Shown here: positions 46,331 through 58,189 of the stretch, piece after piece
Position numbering within the stretch: the stretch's first letter is position 1
Layout of the letters: the number at the start of each line of letters is the position of its first letter
Source of the DNA: Parus major
Lineage: Eukaryota > Chordata > Aves > Passeriformes > Paridae
DNA: 64,000 nt
NCBI RefSeq assembly: GCF_001522545.3
Contig: NC_031768.1
Coordinates: 1,885,109-1,949,108, forward strand
Reading direction: 5' to 3'
Position numbers and translations under genes: made by a program
The notes under the pieces: model-generated
Databases searched by the model: none
Told to the model about the DNA's origin: nothing
What the model saw: the letters and a program-made list of their open reading frames with translations, nothing else

Positions 46331-47094
46331 TCTGGTTTCTTTAATCTGCCCAGCTCACAAAGAACTTGTCTTGTAATTAATGAGCTCAAAATCCCTTCTC
46401 CATTCTTCCACCTCAGTCCCACAGCCGGGGAATGCTCTAAATTAAACATTTTACGGAAAACAAGGACTTGGACTTCTGCCTCCAATGCCACCAGGGCAGC
46501 CACTTAATGTTGTTAAACCAAAGCAAAAAAAAAAACTTAATTGAATGACAATTCCTAAATTTAATAGATGTGGATCTTCACTTGGAGCAGGCTGGAATTA
46601 CCTTGAGTCTTAGGGAAAGGTTACCCATTAACTCCTGAGTTCTGATTGGAGGATTCCAATATTGGGATTTCATTAACAAGATTTATAGGAGCACCCAGTG
46701 ACCAGTGTAGTAATGATTGTTATCATTGCATAATCAGAGAAATATTTCCTATATTTTCTGATTAAAGTCCAATTTCTTTTGAAATTCTAATGTTTGTGAA
46801 GCAGGAAGCCTGATTTAATGACAACTTGTGACTGCAATATTGTAACACCAGCTCCTCTTAGCTTGTCCTGAACCCTGCTGACACAAAACTCATTAATCCT
46901 CATTTCAAAAGGCCAAATTCTGATGGTTTTAAAGAGTCCTCAAAAAGTCCTACCAATTTAGAGAAGAAATGTTGTTTGATCCAAAAGAGGGATTCTCAGT
47001 CATGTTTTCCTGACTCCCTGCATGCAACACATCCCACAGTCCATGGAAACCCTTAAATTCTGCCAGCGGGGTGTTCATGGGGAGAGACGTCCCG
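46331..47094. other. Unique noncoding stretch
   Basis: AT-rich, nothing recognised. Confidence 0.4.
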
Positions 47095-47543
47095 TAGGAG
47101 AGGTGAGGAGGGGCTGAGGGAGCTGGGAAGGGTCTGGAGCCCCAGGAGGGGCTGAGGGAGCTGGGAAAGGGGCTGAGCCTGGAGCAAAGGAGGCTCAGGG
47201 GGCCCTTGTGGCTCTGCACAAGTCCCTGGCAGGAGGGGACAGCCGGGGGGGTCGGGCTCTGCTGCCAGGGAACAGGGACAGGAGGAGAGCTCAGGCCTCA
47301 GGCTGGGCCAGGGGAGGCTCAGGGTGGGCAGCAGCAGGAATTTGCCCATGGAAAGGGAGCTCAGGCCTTGGCAGGGGCTGCCCAGGGAGCTTTGCAGTGC
47401 CCATCCCTGGAGGTGCCCAAGGAAGGGCTGGACGTGGCACTCAGGGCTCTGGGCTGGGGACAAGGTGGGGACAGGTCACAGCTGGGACTCCATGACCTTG
47501 TAAGTCTTTTCCAACCTCAATAACTCAGGAATTCTGTGATTAT
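47095..47543 (+). mobile_element. CR1 LINE 3' region, sense, ~450 bp
   Basis: Nearly identical to 13190-13465 over about 270 bases. Continues with ggtgcccaaggaagggctgg and ends at attctgtgat (47531-47540). It keeps the canonical gcccaaggaag segment that is deleted at 13465. Confidence 0.93.
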
Positions 47544-48689
47544 AAATCACAGAACATGTCACAAACACCTTTAAGTCAACTCTCTACTCCACACAACTTG
47601 TGAGTAGAGTTGGGTAACCTTTTTACATAAAAAAGGATGTGACCCTGTACAAAACCTTCCAAATTTCCCACTACTTTTATCTTCTCACCCACAGAGAAAT
47701 GGTTTCGAAGTTCTGATGCTTTGGGAAGAAGTTCTAAATTATTTACTCCATTTTTCCCCTCCTCTCTCTCCTCTTAGGCTCTGTCACCACAGCGAAAGTA
47801 CTGAGAGTAGTGACAAGTCCAATATCAATAAACATAATAATAATTGATTTCTGGGAGATGAAAAATCTGAAATTAGTGGCAATTTCCCCCCAGAGTGTTG
47901 TCTGATTAATTTAATGTTCATCTAAGTCTAAGTCACTCTAATACTTATCTGCTCAGCAAACCTTTGGGATGTGTCTGTGGGCCAAAGACCAGAAGAAAGT
48001 GAAGAATTATTGCACAGTCCAGGGCTTTTTAAATTTTTCGAACAAAACAATAAAAGAATGGCTTGAGAAGATGCTAAAACTTGTGTTTGCTGTAATTCTT
48101 TTAATTCTGCCATTACTTCAGAAGAAAAAATTGTCAATATGGGGCAGGAAGAAGAGCAGGAAACATTGTCCCATCTCGTGGCTGCCGTGGAAAAGCTGGA
48201 ATGTCTGAAGGAGCATGGGAGGAGTAAGGGGGAAGAGATGAGCTTGGGCTGGGATTTATCCAGAGAAACATTGTTGACACGATCAGGGACTAAAAGTTTG
48301 GGAACAAGGAAAGATTTGAGACAACTTTAAGATATAATTCAGGGAAAAGGGAAAAAATTATGTGAATGAACGAATTTGGCATAAAAAGGGAAAGTGTGAA
48401 CAAGCAAAGGTTGTGCTTGGATCTCTGGGAAGTTTCTCCATGTCCCAGCAGGAGGAGGAGGAGGAAGATGTGGGCACTAATGTGAAACATGGAAAAATTA
48501 CCTGAGTTTGGGATGGGCCAGCAAGGGAACAACTCAACAGCTCTCCAGGGTGTGATGTTCCCTGCTGGACCATCCTGGATTTCACTGTTGCATCCTGCCC
48601 AAAACAGAGACCTCAGGCACCACCCCAAGCTTTGCAGACAAAGCCCAAACTCAGATGACGAAGGAAGGATCCTGTGAAATCCCGCACAA
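47544..48689. other. Unique noncoding stretch
   Basis: No recognised repeat or gene. The 143-codon minus frame at 48290-48721 is not recognisable. Confidence 0.4.
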
Positions 48690-49150
48690 TTCCGAGACAT
48701 GGAAGTGTTCCTGCAGCCCATTAACGATTCAGACAGCCCCAGAATTGTTCATTACCAGGAGAGACAGCATTCCTGTTGTTTAGGCAGTGGCATCCTTCAT
48801 CAGCCTTTAATCATCCCTAAATTGAGCTCTCCTGAGTGGGCTCCCTCCTCTCGGAAAGGAGGAAGAAACCCTGCACGACAGGAACTGGAGTTAACTGCCT
48901 GATTCTTTGCACCCAGTGTGGTTTCAGAGAGGAAATAAAGAGCATTTAGAGTGACTGAATCCCATCAGATCTTCCAGACATCCTCATTAGGCTGTTCTAA
49001 TTAGGGTTGTGTTGTTTGCTTCATTTTCTCTCGATAGTGTTAGCTGGCAAAGACTGATGCCTTTAGCCCTCTAATAAATTAATTATTAATGGGGGAGTTA
49101 ATAATTCATGTTAATTGGTACTATGAGCTACTTTCCCCAACAAATGTGAG
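48690..49150. other. Candidate conserved noncoding segment
   Basis: Contains cccattaacgattcagacag, gcctttaatcatccctaaat, tctaattagggttgtgttgt and aattaattattaatggggga, which are dense homeodomain-type sites without repeats. Texture-based suggestion. Confidence 0.3.
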
Positions 49151-50463
49151 CAAAGGTCAAAACTTGTTAACAGCAGAGGTGAATTCTATTTTTAAGTTTT
49201 CTGTTCCATAATCTAGCTGGAAAATCAATGTATAGCTTGCAAAATTAACTGGTTTTCAAAAGAGCAGCATAGACTGAGGGCAAAGGTGTGGCCTCTCCAT
49301 CTAACTGGGAACTTCCACAGCTCTTGGCATTTCCAGAGGCACAGGGAATTTGGGATTGGCCACCATGGATCATCAGGAATTGTCTCTCTGATGGGCCCAG
49401 ACTTGAGCAGGGTGTTATGAACAAAGAGGAGACTGAGAAAATGTCAATTAACACCAGACTGTGACTTTAATGCCACGTGGGAAGTGCATTGTGGACTATC
49501 CATGGTGCCTTTCCTGCAAGAGGAGAACCTGTTCCATCATCACTGGGAGGTTCAGCCTAGGGGAACACCAAATAATTCCCTGTAATTATTCCTTGCTGCT
49601 CAGATAAGACAAATCCACCATTCAATCCCTGAATGAGGTGCAGTGTTTTGATCTCTGCCTTCCCAAACACAGCACAATTTCATGTGAGTGCCTCTCCCAG
49701 CCCCTTCATCTGGAATATTGGAGCTGGGATCTGCTTTTGATTTGAGGGAATGTTTGAACAAGGCCATGTGCTGTCACATGTGTTCAGCAACCATTTTCCC
49801 ATGTAAAGAATAAATCTCCAGCCTCTCTTCCCCAACCAACAGGAAATCGTGTCCTTGTTTGGGTTTTGTTTGTAAAACAGACATTCCAAAGAGCAAAGTG
49901 AGGGAAGAGATGTGTAGAGTTTGGGAAAAGCTTAAAAGGAACCAGCAAAATATGCTTTTAATAAAAATAATCAGCTTTTTTAAACAGTTGTAACAACCTA
50001 TTGTAAGTAACTTATATAACACCAGGCTTTCCCAGTACTCACCAGAACCCAGCAGCTCAATTTTCATCATTTAAACACGAGGATGAGGTGGGAATTCATC
50101 CAACATCCACTGTCATCAGTGGGAGCTCTTCCACTGCCTTCTGTGGGCGCTGGATCCAGCTGCTGCTCAGCAGGACGTTCTCATTCTGGGAAGAAAAAGC
50201 AATCTCCTTGGAAAAGCTTTCCTTTAGGAGATGGCCAATATATATTTACTCTTTTCTAGTTATTTTGGAAAATCCAGCTGTTTTATAAGGAGAAGAGAGC
50301 ACAGCTCAAGATAAACAAGGGGAGTTTTATAACACTTGGTTCTATTGACAGGAAGTGTTAAAAATTCTGATGGGAAACTTCTCATGTTCTCTGTCCAGTT
50401 TTTCACTGAGTGTATCCAGCTTCCATAACATAACTGACCTGCAATTCCACAAATTATGGGAAA
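49151..50463. other. Unique noncoding stretch
   Basis: No recognised repeat or gene. Confidence 0.4.
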
Positions 50464-50927
50464 AATTGCAGGGACACCTCCCACTGTCCCAGGAGCTCCC
50501 AATGTCCAGCCTGGCCTTGGGCACTGCCAGGGATCCAGGGGCAGCCCCAGCTGCTCTGGCAATTCCATCCCAGCCCCTGCCCACCCTGCCAGGGAACAAT
50601 CCCTGCCCAAGATCCCATCCAGCCCTGCCCTCCTTCAGTTTAAAACCATTCCCCTTGTCTTGTCACTCTCTGCCCACTTAAAAAGTCCTTCTCTCTCTTT
50701 TTCCCATATCCCCTTTAAGTGCTGCAAGGGCTTGAAGGTCTCCCTGATCCTTCTCCTGGCCAGGCTGAACAATGGCAGCTGTGCCAGCCTTTCCTGCCAG
50801 CAGAGCTGCTCCATCCCTCTGCTCATCCTGGAGCCTCCTCTGGGCTCTCTCCAGCAGCTCCAGCTGCTCCCTGGGCTGGTCCCAGGGCTGGGGCAGCTCT
50901 GCAGGTGGGGTCTCACCTGAGCAGAGG
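50464..50927 (-). mobile_element. CR1 LINE 3' region, antisense, ~460 bp
   Basis: Begins inside the element (gcagggacacctcccactgt, head missing) and passes gggaacaatccctgcccaag, ttaaaaccattccccttgtc and ctccatccctctgctcatcc to gtggggtctcacctgagcag. It retains a middle segment, absent from 37258-38090, that includes cttgtcactctctgccc. Confidence 0.93.
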
Positions 50928-51939
50928 GGACAGAAATGTCACTCACTTGCAGAAGAATTCCTCCTGTCCCTCCTATCCTTCCCTTATCCCTCCACTGCTG
51001 GACCCACTCCCTGGATCCTGTGTGTGCAGAGAGCTCTACATCAATTATTTCACCTCACAGCTCCTTCACAGCACTGCAGAGATGGAAACATCAGGATCTG
51101 GTTCCAAGAGTGATCCTGAGCTCAAGTTAACAGGCAGTGGAAGCAGAAAAGGAAAAGGACAAACATGAGGTTGGGGCTGGGGGCAATTCCTCATTTCCTT
51201 CTCTGCCTCAGGGTTGGTGTTGCCCTGTTGTGCCACTGGGGCAAAAATCCAAAACCAGGCCACCTTTGGGTAAAGAAAAGCCTAAAGCAAAGAAAATTCC
51301 AAGCAAAACAAAACTTCACATGATGATGCTGAGCCCTGACTCACACCAATAAAACAAACTCTTTTTTTTTCCTCAACACTCCGTGTTAGGCAAGGAAGAA
51401 GTTCAAGTCAAAGGAAGGAAAACCCCAGAGGAAATAATCCTGCTCCAGACAACTTTTAACAATCCTGCAAATCCTTTCTAGGGATTGTGGGAGGTTCCAA
51501 ACACAGTTTTTGGGCAGGGATGGGAATCACTGGGGATGTTCATGGTGGGGTACCACAGGAAGCGTTTGCAGGATCCTTTGTGTCTTCCCTTCTCCATGAG
51601 CAGTTCTCCAGGCTGGGAATTGTCATGAAGGCCTGGATAAATGGAGATCAGAGGGGGTTTGGTGAGGGGATGAGTCTTTCCTGGCTGTCACTCCCAGGGA
51701 AGGGAAGGGACAGAGTAAAAGGCAACAACAGCAGCTCTTGGCACGGGCTGTTGTTAATTTTCCTTGGCTTGGAGTACCTGTCTGAAAAGCTGCTGCAGTA
51801 CAGGAAGGAAATTTTTCCAGAGATTAAACTATTATTGTTTCCTATGGGGCTGTCTTCACTGTATATAAGGGGGAAAAAAAATTAATAAATAAATAAAAAA
51901 TCCAACCAAACAGCTCTAAGAGCACTTGAAAAGGGATTT
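50928..51939. other. Unique noncoding stretch
   Basis: No recognised repeat. Open frames up to 132 codons (51487-51885) show no domain that I know. Confidence 0.4.
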
Positions 51940-52260
51940 GTCTGAATAGCAGAGTTGTTGTGATTCATCCCCCGCCTTCCGCCTCAAAGCGCCGGGATTT
52001 GGCCAATTTCCTCAGGAAAGTGGCTGATTAGGCCCACGGATACCTCCCCATATGAGATGTCATAAAGGTGATTAATGGTGAGCCCTCCATCATAGGAAGC
52101 CCAGAGTTGAGCAGAGCTATTTTCAAGGGCAGGGAAGGAAAAGAAGTCATTTGTGTTTTTGCCAAAACGCTCCGATGTTTAAATGCCTCTTTGTGCTCCT
52201 GGCAATTAATGCTGCTGCCTATCAGAGGCTGGGGGATTTTCTGGTTTTACAAGTTGGTCT
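51940..52260. other. Candidate conserved noncoding segment
   Basis: Contains ccttccgcctcaaagcgccg, catatgagatgtcataaagg, aaaacgctccgatgtttaaa and ctggcaattaatgctgctgc. CpGs are retained and there is no repeat. Inference only. Confidence 0.28.
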
Positions 52261-53874
52261 GAAAAATGGATTCAATGTGTTGCAGTGTTTACCTTAGAGG
52301 ATCTTGTGGAATGAAAATGAAATGTTTCCACAAGACCTGCATTTGTTGCTATCCCTGAAACCAAGGATGTCGGAAGCTTTTCATGCCCCTTCCCAAGAAA
52401 AGGTTCACCTGGATTTTCCCCAGGAGGCAGCGCCGTTATCATGCAACTTGATGAGTGTTTGGGGAGATAATTACCTGCCCTGGTTAAAAAAAAACCTGCA
52501 CTGAGCCTTTGAGAATTCAGTGAAAGTTCCAAAACACAAGAGTTTTCTCCTGTCAGACACTTCTTTAGTCCAATCCTTTTTCTCACTAATTTTGGTCCTC
52601 GCTCATTCCTTTCGTTTTCAGTGTGATTGGGCAAAAATAAACACCACAGGGCATAAGGCAGACTTAGATCTTTCTTTTTTTTATTGTTTCTCATTGGGTT
52701 TTTTAGTGCTGCACCCAATCCTCTGAGTAAGCAATCAGGGATTTCCACCTGAAGTCGACCCAGGGCTGAATTTAGGGAAAAAAAACAGTTTTTTTAGGGG
52801 AAACACCAGAGTTTTTTTATCTTTCACCACAATATGGGACTGAAAATGTCTCTGACAAACCAGGACACCTGCAAGCCATACTGTGCTGGGATGATCTACA
52901 CCAGCAGGACCAGCTCTGTGTTGGAAAATAACTCCAGAGGTCAAAATCCAAAGGAAGGAATTCAAATAAATCCTGGTTCTGGTATTAACAGAGATCCCAG
53001 GTGAGGATCCCAGGCCTCTCCTGGTTCTCCTTCCTGGCCTTTTCTGGCAGCACAGCAGTTTTGTCTCCCACCACAGAGTAAACATTCCATGCCAGGAATG
53101 GGATGGAGGGAACCAAATCCGTCTGGGCATCGTGCACCACGGTGCAATGTCTGTTAATGGGAATTAACTCCGGAGTAAAACACCAAGGGATCCTGACAAA
53201 CTGGTTTCCCAGCTGTATTTTTCAGAGCTGTTATGATCCAGTTTCCTCTTCTTTAGGGTTTTGTTCCCTACCACTCCATCCTCGTATCACACTCCTTTTT
53301 CCATAGCTGCTCCCGTTTCCAGTTCATTCCCATCATTCCAGTCCATGCAAGCATTTTCCCTCTTTCTCCTCCCACAGCCCCTCAACCATCACCAAAGTCT
53401 TTTGCCCCTTTTTGTCTCTCAGACCTTTTCTGTGTCTCAAACCCATCTTGTCTCCTCATTGCATTGTCATTCCCAGATTTTTATGCTGTTTTCCAGGTCC
53501 TTTTGTCTCCTCGTAGCCACAGTGGGGCAATCTGCACCCTCAGCACCACCAGAGATGATGCACAGCTCTGAATTTTCAACCTGTGTTATATTTTTAAACA
53601 TTATCTTCCTGTGTGACATCCTTGTAAGCACCAGCATGTTTTTAACACAAGCAAATTATCCCTGGACTGATCAAAATTATCCATTCTGAGTTGTCATCCA
53701 CAATTAATTGCACACAGAAATTCCTATTTGAGGGAGCAGTTTTCAGTTTAAAAGGAAAAGCCTTATTTTACACATTTCTTCTGTTTTTCCCAATCTGTTG
53801 ACAAATATTGAATTTTAAGAGAAAACTGACTAAAAAAAAAGCCTGGAAAAGACATGTTCCAGGATAGCTGAGAT
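52261..53874. other. Unique noncoding stretch
   Basis: Includes a pyrimidine-rich run near 53240-53480. The 158-codon minus frame at 52272-52748 and the 142-codon plus frame at 53261-53689 are unrecognised and treated as chance. Confidence 0.4.
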
Positions 53875-53953
53875 GATCAGCTTCCCAGGGGCAGAGGGCA
53901 GGGCTGGATCTTGGCATCTTGGGCAGGGATTGTTCCCTGGCAGGGTGGGCAGG
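53875..53953 (+). mobile_element. CR1 LINE fragment, sense, cut by gap
   Basis: cttcccaggggcagagggca, ggatcttggcatcttgggca and ttgttccctggcagggtggg are CR1 body words that stop at the N run. Confidence 0.88.
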
Positions 53954-54183
53954 NNNNNNNNNNNNNNNNNNNNNNNNNNNNNNNNNNNNNNNNNNNNNNN
54001 NNNNNNNNNNNNNNNNNNNNNNNNNNNNNNNNNNNNNNNNNNNNNNNNNNNNNNNNNNNNNNNNNNNNNNNNNNNNNNNNNNNNNNNNNNNNNNNNNNNN
54101 NNNNNNNNNNNNNNNNNNNNNNNNNNNNNNNNNNNNNNNNNNNNNNNNNNNNNNNNNNNNNNNNNNNNNNNNNNNNNNNNNNN
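53954..54183. other. Assembly gap, 230 Ns
   Basis: Starts in the middle of a sense CR1 and ends in unassigned sequence. The missing CR1 3' half is presumably inside. Confidence 0.99.
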
Positions 54184-54339
54184 ATTTCAGTCTCTCCAAT
54201 TATATCAGCATTTGGAATTCAAGACCAGGCTGGAAAGATCACAAAGGCGTTTTGGTTTGGTTTGGCCCTTTAAGAATAAAATCCATGTTTTGCTTGGCCC
54301 TTCACCTTTTCTCCTGCAAACACAAGGCTGGAAGCTTCC

Positions 54340-54415
54340 CTGCCCATGGGGTTGGAACTGGATGATCCTTAGGGTCCTTTCCAACCCCAACCATTCCATG
54401 ACTCCATGATTCATG
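54340..54415 (+). mobile_element. CR1 LINE 3' tail, sense
   Basis: gcccatggggttggaactgg, gatgatccttagggtccttt, then ccaaccccaaccattccatg and gactccatga. Only the terminal ~75 bases are present, and they are not contiguous with the fragment before the gap. Confidence 0.88.
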
Positions 54416-55333
54416 GTGACAGCAGGACTGGCCGTGCACTGGTGAGCAGGGATGGAGATGATCAAGATTTGGGGGGGAACAAAGTGTGAAAGGTCCTTTT
54501 CAGGGGATTTGTCCCCAGGAAAAGTTGGACTTCTTGGAGGAAGGTCTCAGCAGAGCTGCTCTGTCCCAGAAAAATTGTGCCACGTAAATGGTAACACATG
54601 TTCCCAGGAATTCAAAATACCTGAACTTTGAGCAAGGTCTTTGGCCTTTCAACAGTTCCAACACAGCTTTGATTTTCTGGCTTAGACTTCAGGACCGAAC
54701 TCCAGCATGGAGCAATAAAAATGGGGAAAAAAAAAAAAAAAAAAATTCAGCTTAGCACAGAGACTCTATTTAGAGCTTCCTGGCAGCAGGCAAGGAGTGG
54801 GGAGCTGTTTATCCTGACCAAGGATTTCCTCAGGCGCTCATGGAAAACATTCCCGTTGTCAGAAGGGCCCGTGGTGACACAGAGGGACACTCAGGAGTCC
54901 GGGATCACCGGGGTGTGACAGGAGCCCAGACAGGAGGAGGATCTGACTTCAAACCATTTGACGTCCCACGGCGCTGACGACACCGACGATGACGGCCTGG
55001 GAAGAGGGAAAAGGTGGTGGAGTTCGTATTTTCCTGTGGGGAAATGTCATCACCACCCACCCACAGGGCAAATAAAGATCAGAGCACGAGAGGCACACGC
55101 AAACTGCATTTCCAGCACCGAGGGCTCTGACTGGAACACAAATGGGAAGTTATTTTTCCCACCCGCTGACGTTTTTTTAGGAGGCAAAAAGAGCCAGATT
55201 TTCATGATGACCTAGTGGGAAGAGGATGCTCCATGAACTATCCAGAATCCAGTAACAGCCTCGGGATGTGGGCAGTGGAAGTCAAGCTTCTTGCTCCTCA
55301 TTCAGCTGAATCACAATTAATTCCCAAAGATAA
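54416..55333. other. Unique noncoding stretch with poly-A tract
   Basis: Holds AATAAA at 54714-54719 followed by 19 A residues at 54727-54745. Near 54962-55000 a CpG cluster (gacgtcccacggcgctgacg, acaccgacgatgacggcc) is unusual for the region. No gene recognised. Confidence 0.4.
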
Positions 55334-55665
55334 TCACAGGATCATCAGGGTGGGAAGAGCTCTCCAGGATCATCCAGTCTCACCCAGCCCCAGCAGCACC
55401 ACCCCAAACCCTGTCCCCAAGGGCCACATCCAGACTCCTCTGGGACAATTCCAGTGACTCCAAACCTCCCTGGGCAGCTCATCCCAAGGCCTGACCGCTC
55501 TTCCAGGGAAATTTTCTCTCCCAATCTCCACCCTGAGCCTCCCCTGGTGCCATTTGAGGCCATTTCTTCTCCTCCTTTGATTTGGGACATGGCACAAGTG
55601 GCTGAGCCCACCTCACTGCCCCTCCTGTCAATGCTGTAGAGGGAATTTCTGCTCCTTCCCTCAGG
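55334..55665 (-). mobile_element. CR1 LINE 3' region, antisense
   Basis: Head cacaggatcatcagggtggg, then caagggccacatccagactc, ctgaccgctcttccagggaa and ggtgccatttgaggccattt. Very close to 29438-29660 but its end differs. Confidence 0.9.
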
Positions 55666-56392
55666 AACAACAAGATATCTGATTTATCAGGCAGCTCCAA
55701 CACACCCAGTTTAGGTCTGACCAGAGAGTCCAGCCTGGGCCTCAGTAAATTTTCTAAATATTATCTTGAAGCTGGTCCATTCTCTCTAAAAAAATAAAAA
55801 AATCTGATTTTAAGCCTTGCATGTGTTTCCCTGAGACCTTTTCTACCCACTCACGTTCCGGTACTAAAATCTCTCCCAGGAGAGGATTTCCTTGCACGAG
55901 GACTCCAATAACCCTTGAGGCCCAATCCTGCAAACAAAGGGAATATTTCCATTGTCTGCTGTGCAGCTTGATTTGGAACGAGGGACCAAAATAGCAGCTG
56001 CTATAGGTGAAAATATAGAAACAGCTATATTTAGCTTTTTCAGGATAACCTCCTGACCAATTTCAGCACGTGGAAAAATCTCCACCAGTCAGCACTCACA
56101 TAATAAATCCCCTCTTTTTTAATATATTTGTAGGAATTCTCTAAATGCAGAACAGATGTTACAGCCCTACAGGAGACTGAGGTCTAAAGCAGCTACGAGG
56201 GAGCTGCCAGTGGTACCCCATTCTTGTGTAGTCCAAATAAAATTGTTATTATTTGTATATTCTGTGAGGAAATCCTCACTGGAGGAAAAGAGAGCAGTGG
56301 AAAATGTGTGGCATTCAGGAATAACATGAAGTAGAGGGATTCTGAAATCCAGCTCTCTGATTTCCTTGGATTTCTTGCTCATAAACATGAAT

Positions 56393-56476
56393 AAAACCAG
56401 TTCTAGCTGCCCTAAAATCAGTTCTAGATACCACAAAACCAGTTTTAGCTCCCTTAAAACCAGTTCTAGCTTCTCC
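56393..56476. repeat. 21-bp tandem repeat, four units
   Basis: Units begin aaaaccagttctagctgc, aaaatcagttctagatac, aaaaccagttttagctcc and aaaaccagttctagcttc. Each is exactly 21 bases. The period is a multiple of three, so one frame shows a 7-residue Lys-Thr/Ile-Ser-rich repeat, but nothing suggests it is translated. Confidence 0.92.
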
Positions 56477-56588
56477 CCATCACTCTCACTTCACAGCATT
56501 GGCACAAAGATTTTGGCTAAAGCTGTCCCAGCATTGTTGGAGAATCCTATGGAATATCCAGGCCAAGGAACAGATGAAAACCCCCTCT

Positions 56589-56621
56589 TTTTTTTAATTT
56601 TTTTTTTTTTTTTTTTTTTTC
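56589..56621. repeat. Poly-T tract
   Basis: Long T run broken only by aa. It could be the reversed A-tail of an old retrocopy or simple sequence. No target-site duplication was identified. Confidence 0.85.
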
Positions 56622-57034
56622 ACAAAAAAGCACCTGGAAATAATTAGAAGGAAAATACAAAGAGAGATCATGTCAAATGTAAAGTTTGCCATCTCTTCTT
56701 GATCACCTGATTAAATTTTATGGTCAACAGACACTGGGAGATGTTGCAGGAAAGAAGATTTCGTTCAGATCCCATTTTTCAGACACTTGGCTGATTTTTG
56801 CCACCTGTTTCATCAACATGTGGCTGGAAAATAATGAAATCCACCAAAGTGCCTCGTGGACAAGAGAAGAGGAGTAGAAAAAGATGTAATTTCACTGTTT
56901 GACCCCAGTCCAGGACAAGGGAGAAGCCCGTGGATGTTTTGGCACTGAGCAGATAAGTTTGGCACTGAGCCATGTCAGGGGCTGGACGTGGTTCATTTGC
57001 ATATCCACAAATGTTTTCCCAGAATCAACAACTT

Positions 57035-57232
57035 TGGAAAAGTCCCTCAGGATCATCCTGTCCCAGCATCACCCCATCCCCACCATCATCACCCCTAAAT
57101 TACATCCCAAGTGCCACATCCAGACACCTCTGAACACCTCCAGAGTGACTCCACCGCCTCCCTGGGCAATTTATTCCAGTGCCTGACCACTCCTTCACTG
57201 ATTTATTTCTTTTTTTAATATCTGATCTGTGT
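57035..57232 (-). mobile_element. CR1 LINE 3' end, antisense
   Basis: ggaaaagtccctcaggatca, tcctgtcccagcatcacccc, aagtgccacatccagacacc and gcaatttattccagtgcctg match the 23608-23830 copy. The head is degraded. Confidence 0.85.
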
Positions 57233-57894
57233 TGTTGCAGAGAGTTCATTAATCCTTACTCTAATTAATGGGGGAGAAGCAGCCCAGTTCCACCTGTTGC
57301 TTTCCATGCTGAGAAATGTTGGACACATTTCAGGAACACCTCCCTAAATTGCAGCAGGACCTCTGGATTTGGGAAGCAGATGGTCTCCAGCTCAGGCTGC
57401 ATTTTGTGGTCTCCATTCCCTCTTTGCCAAGTCCATACACAAATAATTTCTCCTATAATTCCAAATTTTCTGTTTATTCTGCTCGTTCCCTGCATTTCAA
57501 TCTGCAGAACTTGTGGAGTATCCAGTGGCAATTCCCAGTTTTCCTGCTCCAGTTGGGTGATTTGCACTTCCCTTTTTCCTTCTTTCCTCACTTCAAATCC
57601 CCCTCCTGGACCTGTGAGCTGGGACCACCTGGATGTGCCTGTGGAAGTTGGAATTTCTGCCACTTCTCCGTCCTCTGCTCCTTCATGGGGAGTGAGTAAA
57701 GCCTGGGATCTTGTGGAACTGTCTTGGACTGATAGATAAAAGGGCATAAAATTTAATATTATTAGTAATAGTAGATATTATCAACCTATAAATATATTAT
57801 TAATTTATTAGTGGTACATTAATAACCATTTCTCCATAAAAAGTGGGGAATCGGTTGCGTAGATGGAGTCTTTCACGGTAGGTAGTGTCCATTT
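57233..57894. other. Unique noncoding stretch
   Basis: Frames of 160 codons (-, 57265-57747) and 127 codons (+, 57316-57699) overlap. Neither is recognisable, and both being open argues for chance. Confidence 0.4.
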
Positions 57895-58085
57895 CAAATC
57901 ACCTTTCAATTTCAATCAATTCCAATTAATTCCATTCAATTCCAATAAATTTCATTTCATTTCAATCAATTTCAATTAATTTCATTCAGCTCCAATCGAT
58001 TTCAATTCCTTCCCTTCCATTCCAACCAATTTCAATCCATTTCATCTAATTCTGATCAACTTCAACTTCTTTCCGTTTCGAATCG
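57895..58085. repeat. Degenerate ~11-12-bp repeat (ttcaatcaatt-like)
   Basis: About 16 imperfect units such as tttcaatcaatt, ccaattaattcc and ttcattcagctcc form a decayed tandem array with one pyrimidine/A-rich strand. Confidence 0.85.
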
Positions 58086-58189
58086 GGGAATTCATTTCAA
58101 ATCCCCACCAGAACCCTCAGAAGGGTTTCCCACCCAGGCCACCCTATTCCATGATTTTTTTTTTTTTTCCCCAGATTTTCAGCCCCTCA

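Larger units (their letters stand above)
55666..57034. other. Unique noncoding stretch
   Basis: About 55840-56110 has conserved-element texture (gaacgagggaccaaaatagc, acagctatatttagcttttt). It also holds the 21-bp repeat and a poly-T run. No gene recognised. Confidence 0.35.

Noticed and set aside
52272..52748. 158-codon minus frame
   Set aside because: No recognisable domain. It spans a poly-T/poly-A run and mixed sequence.
57265..57747. 160-codon minus frame and 127-codon plus frame
   Set aside because: Both strands are open over the same bases, no domain is recognised, and no splice context is convincing.
58118..58156. Possible CR1 tail (cccacccaggccaccctattcc)
   Set aside because: Too short and diverged to separate from chance.
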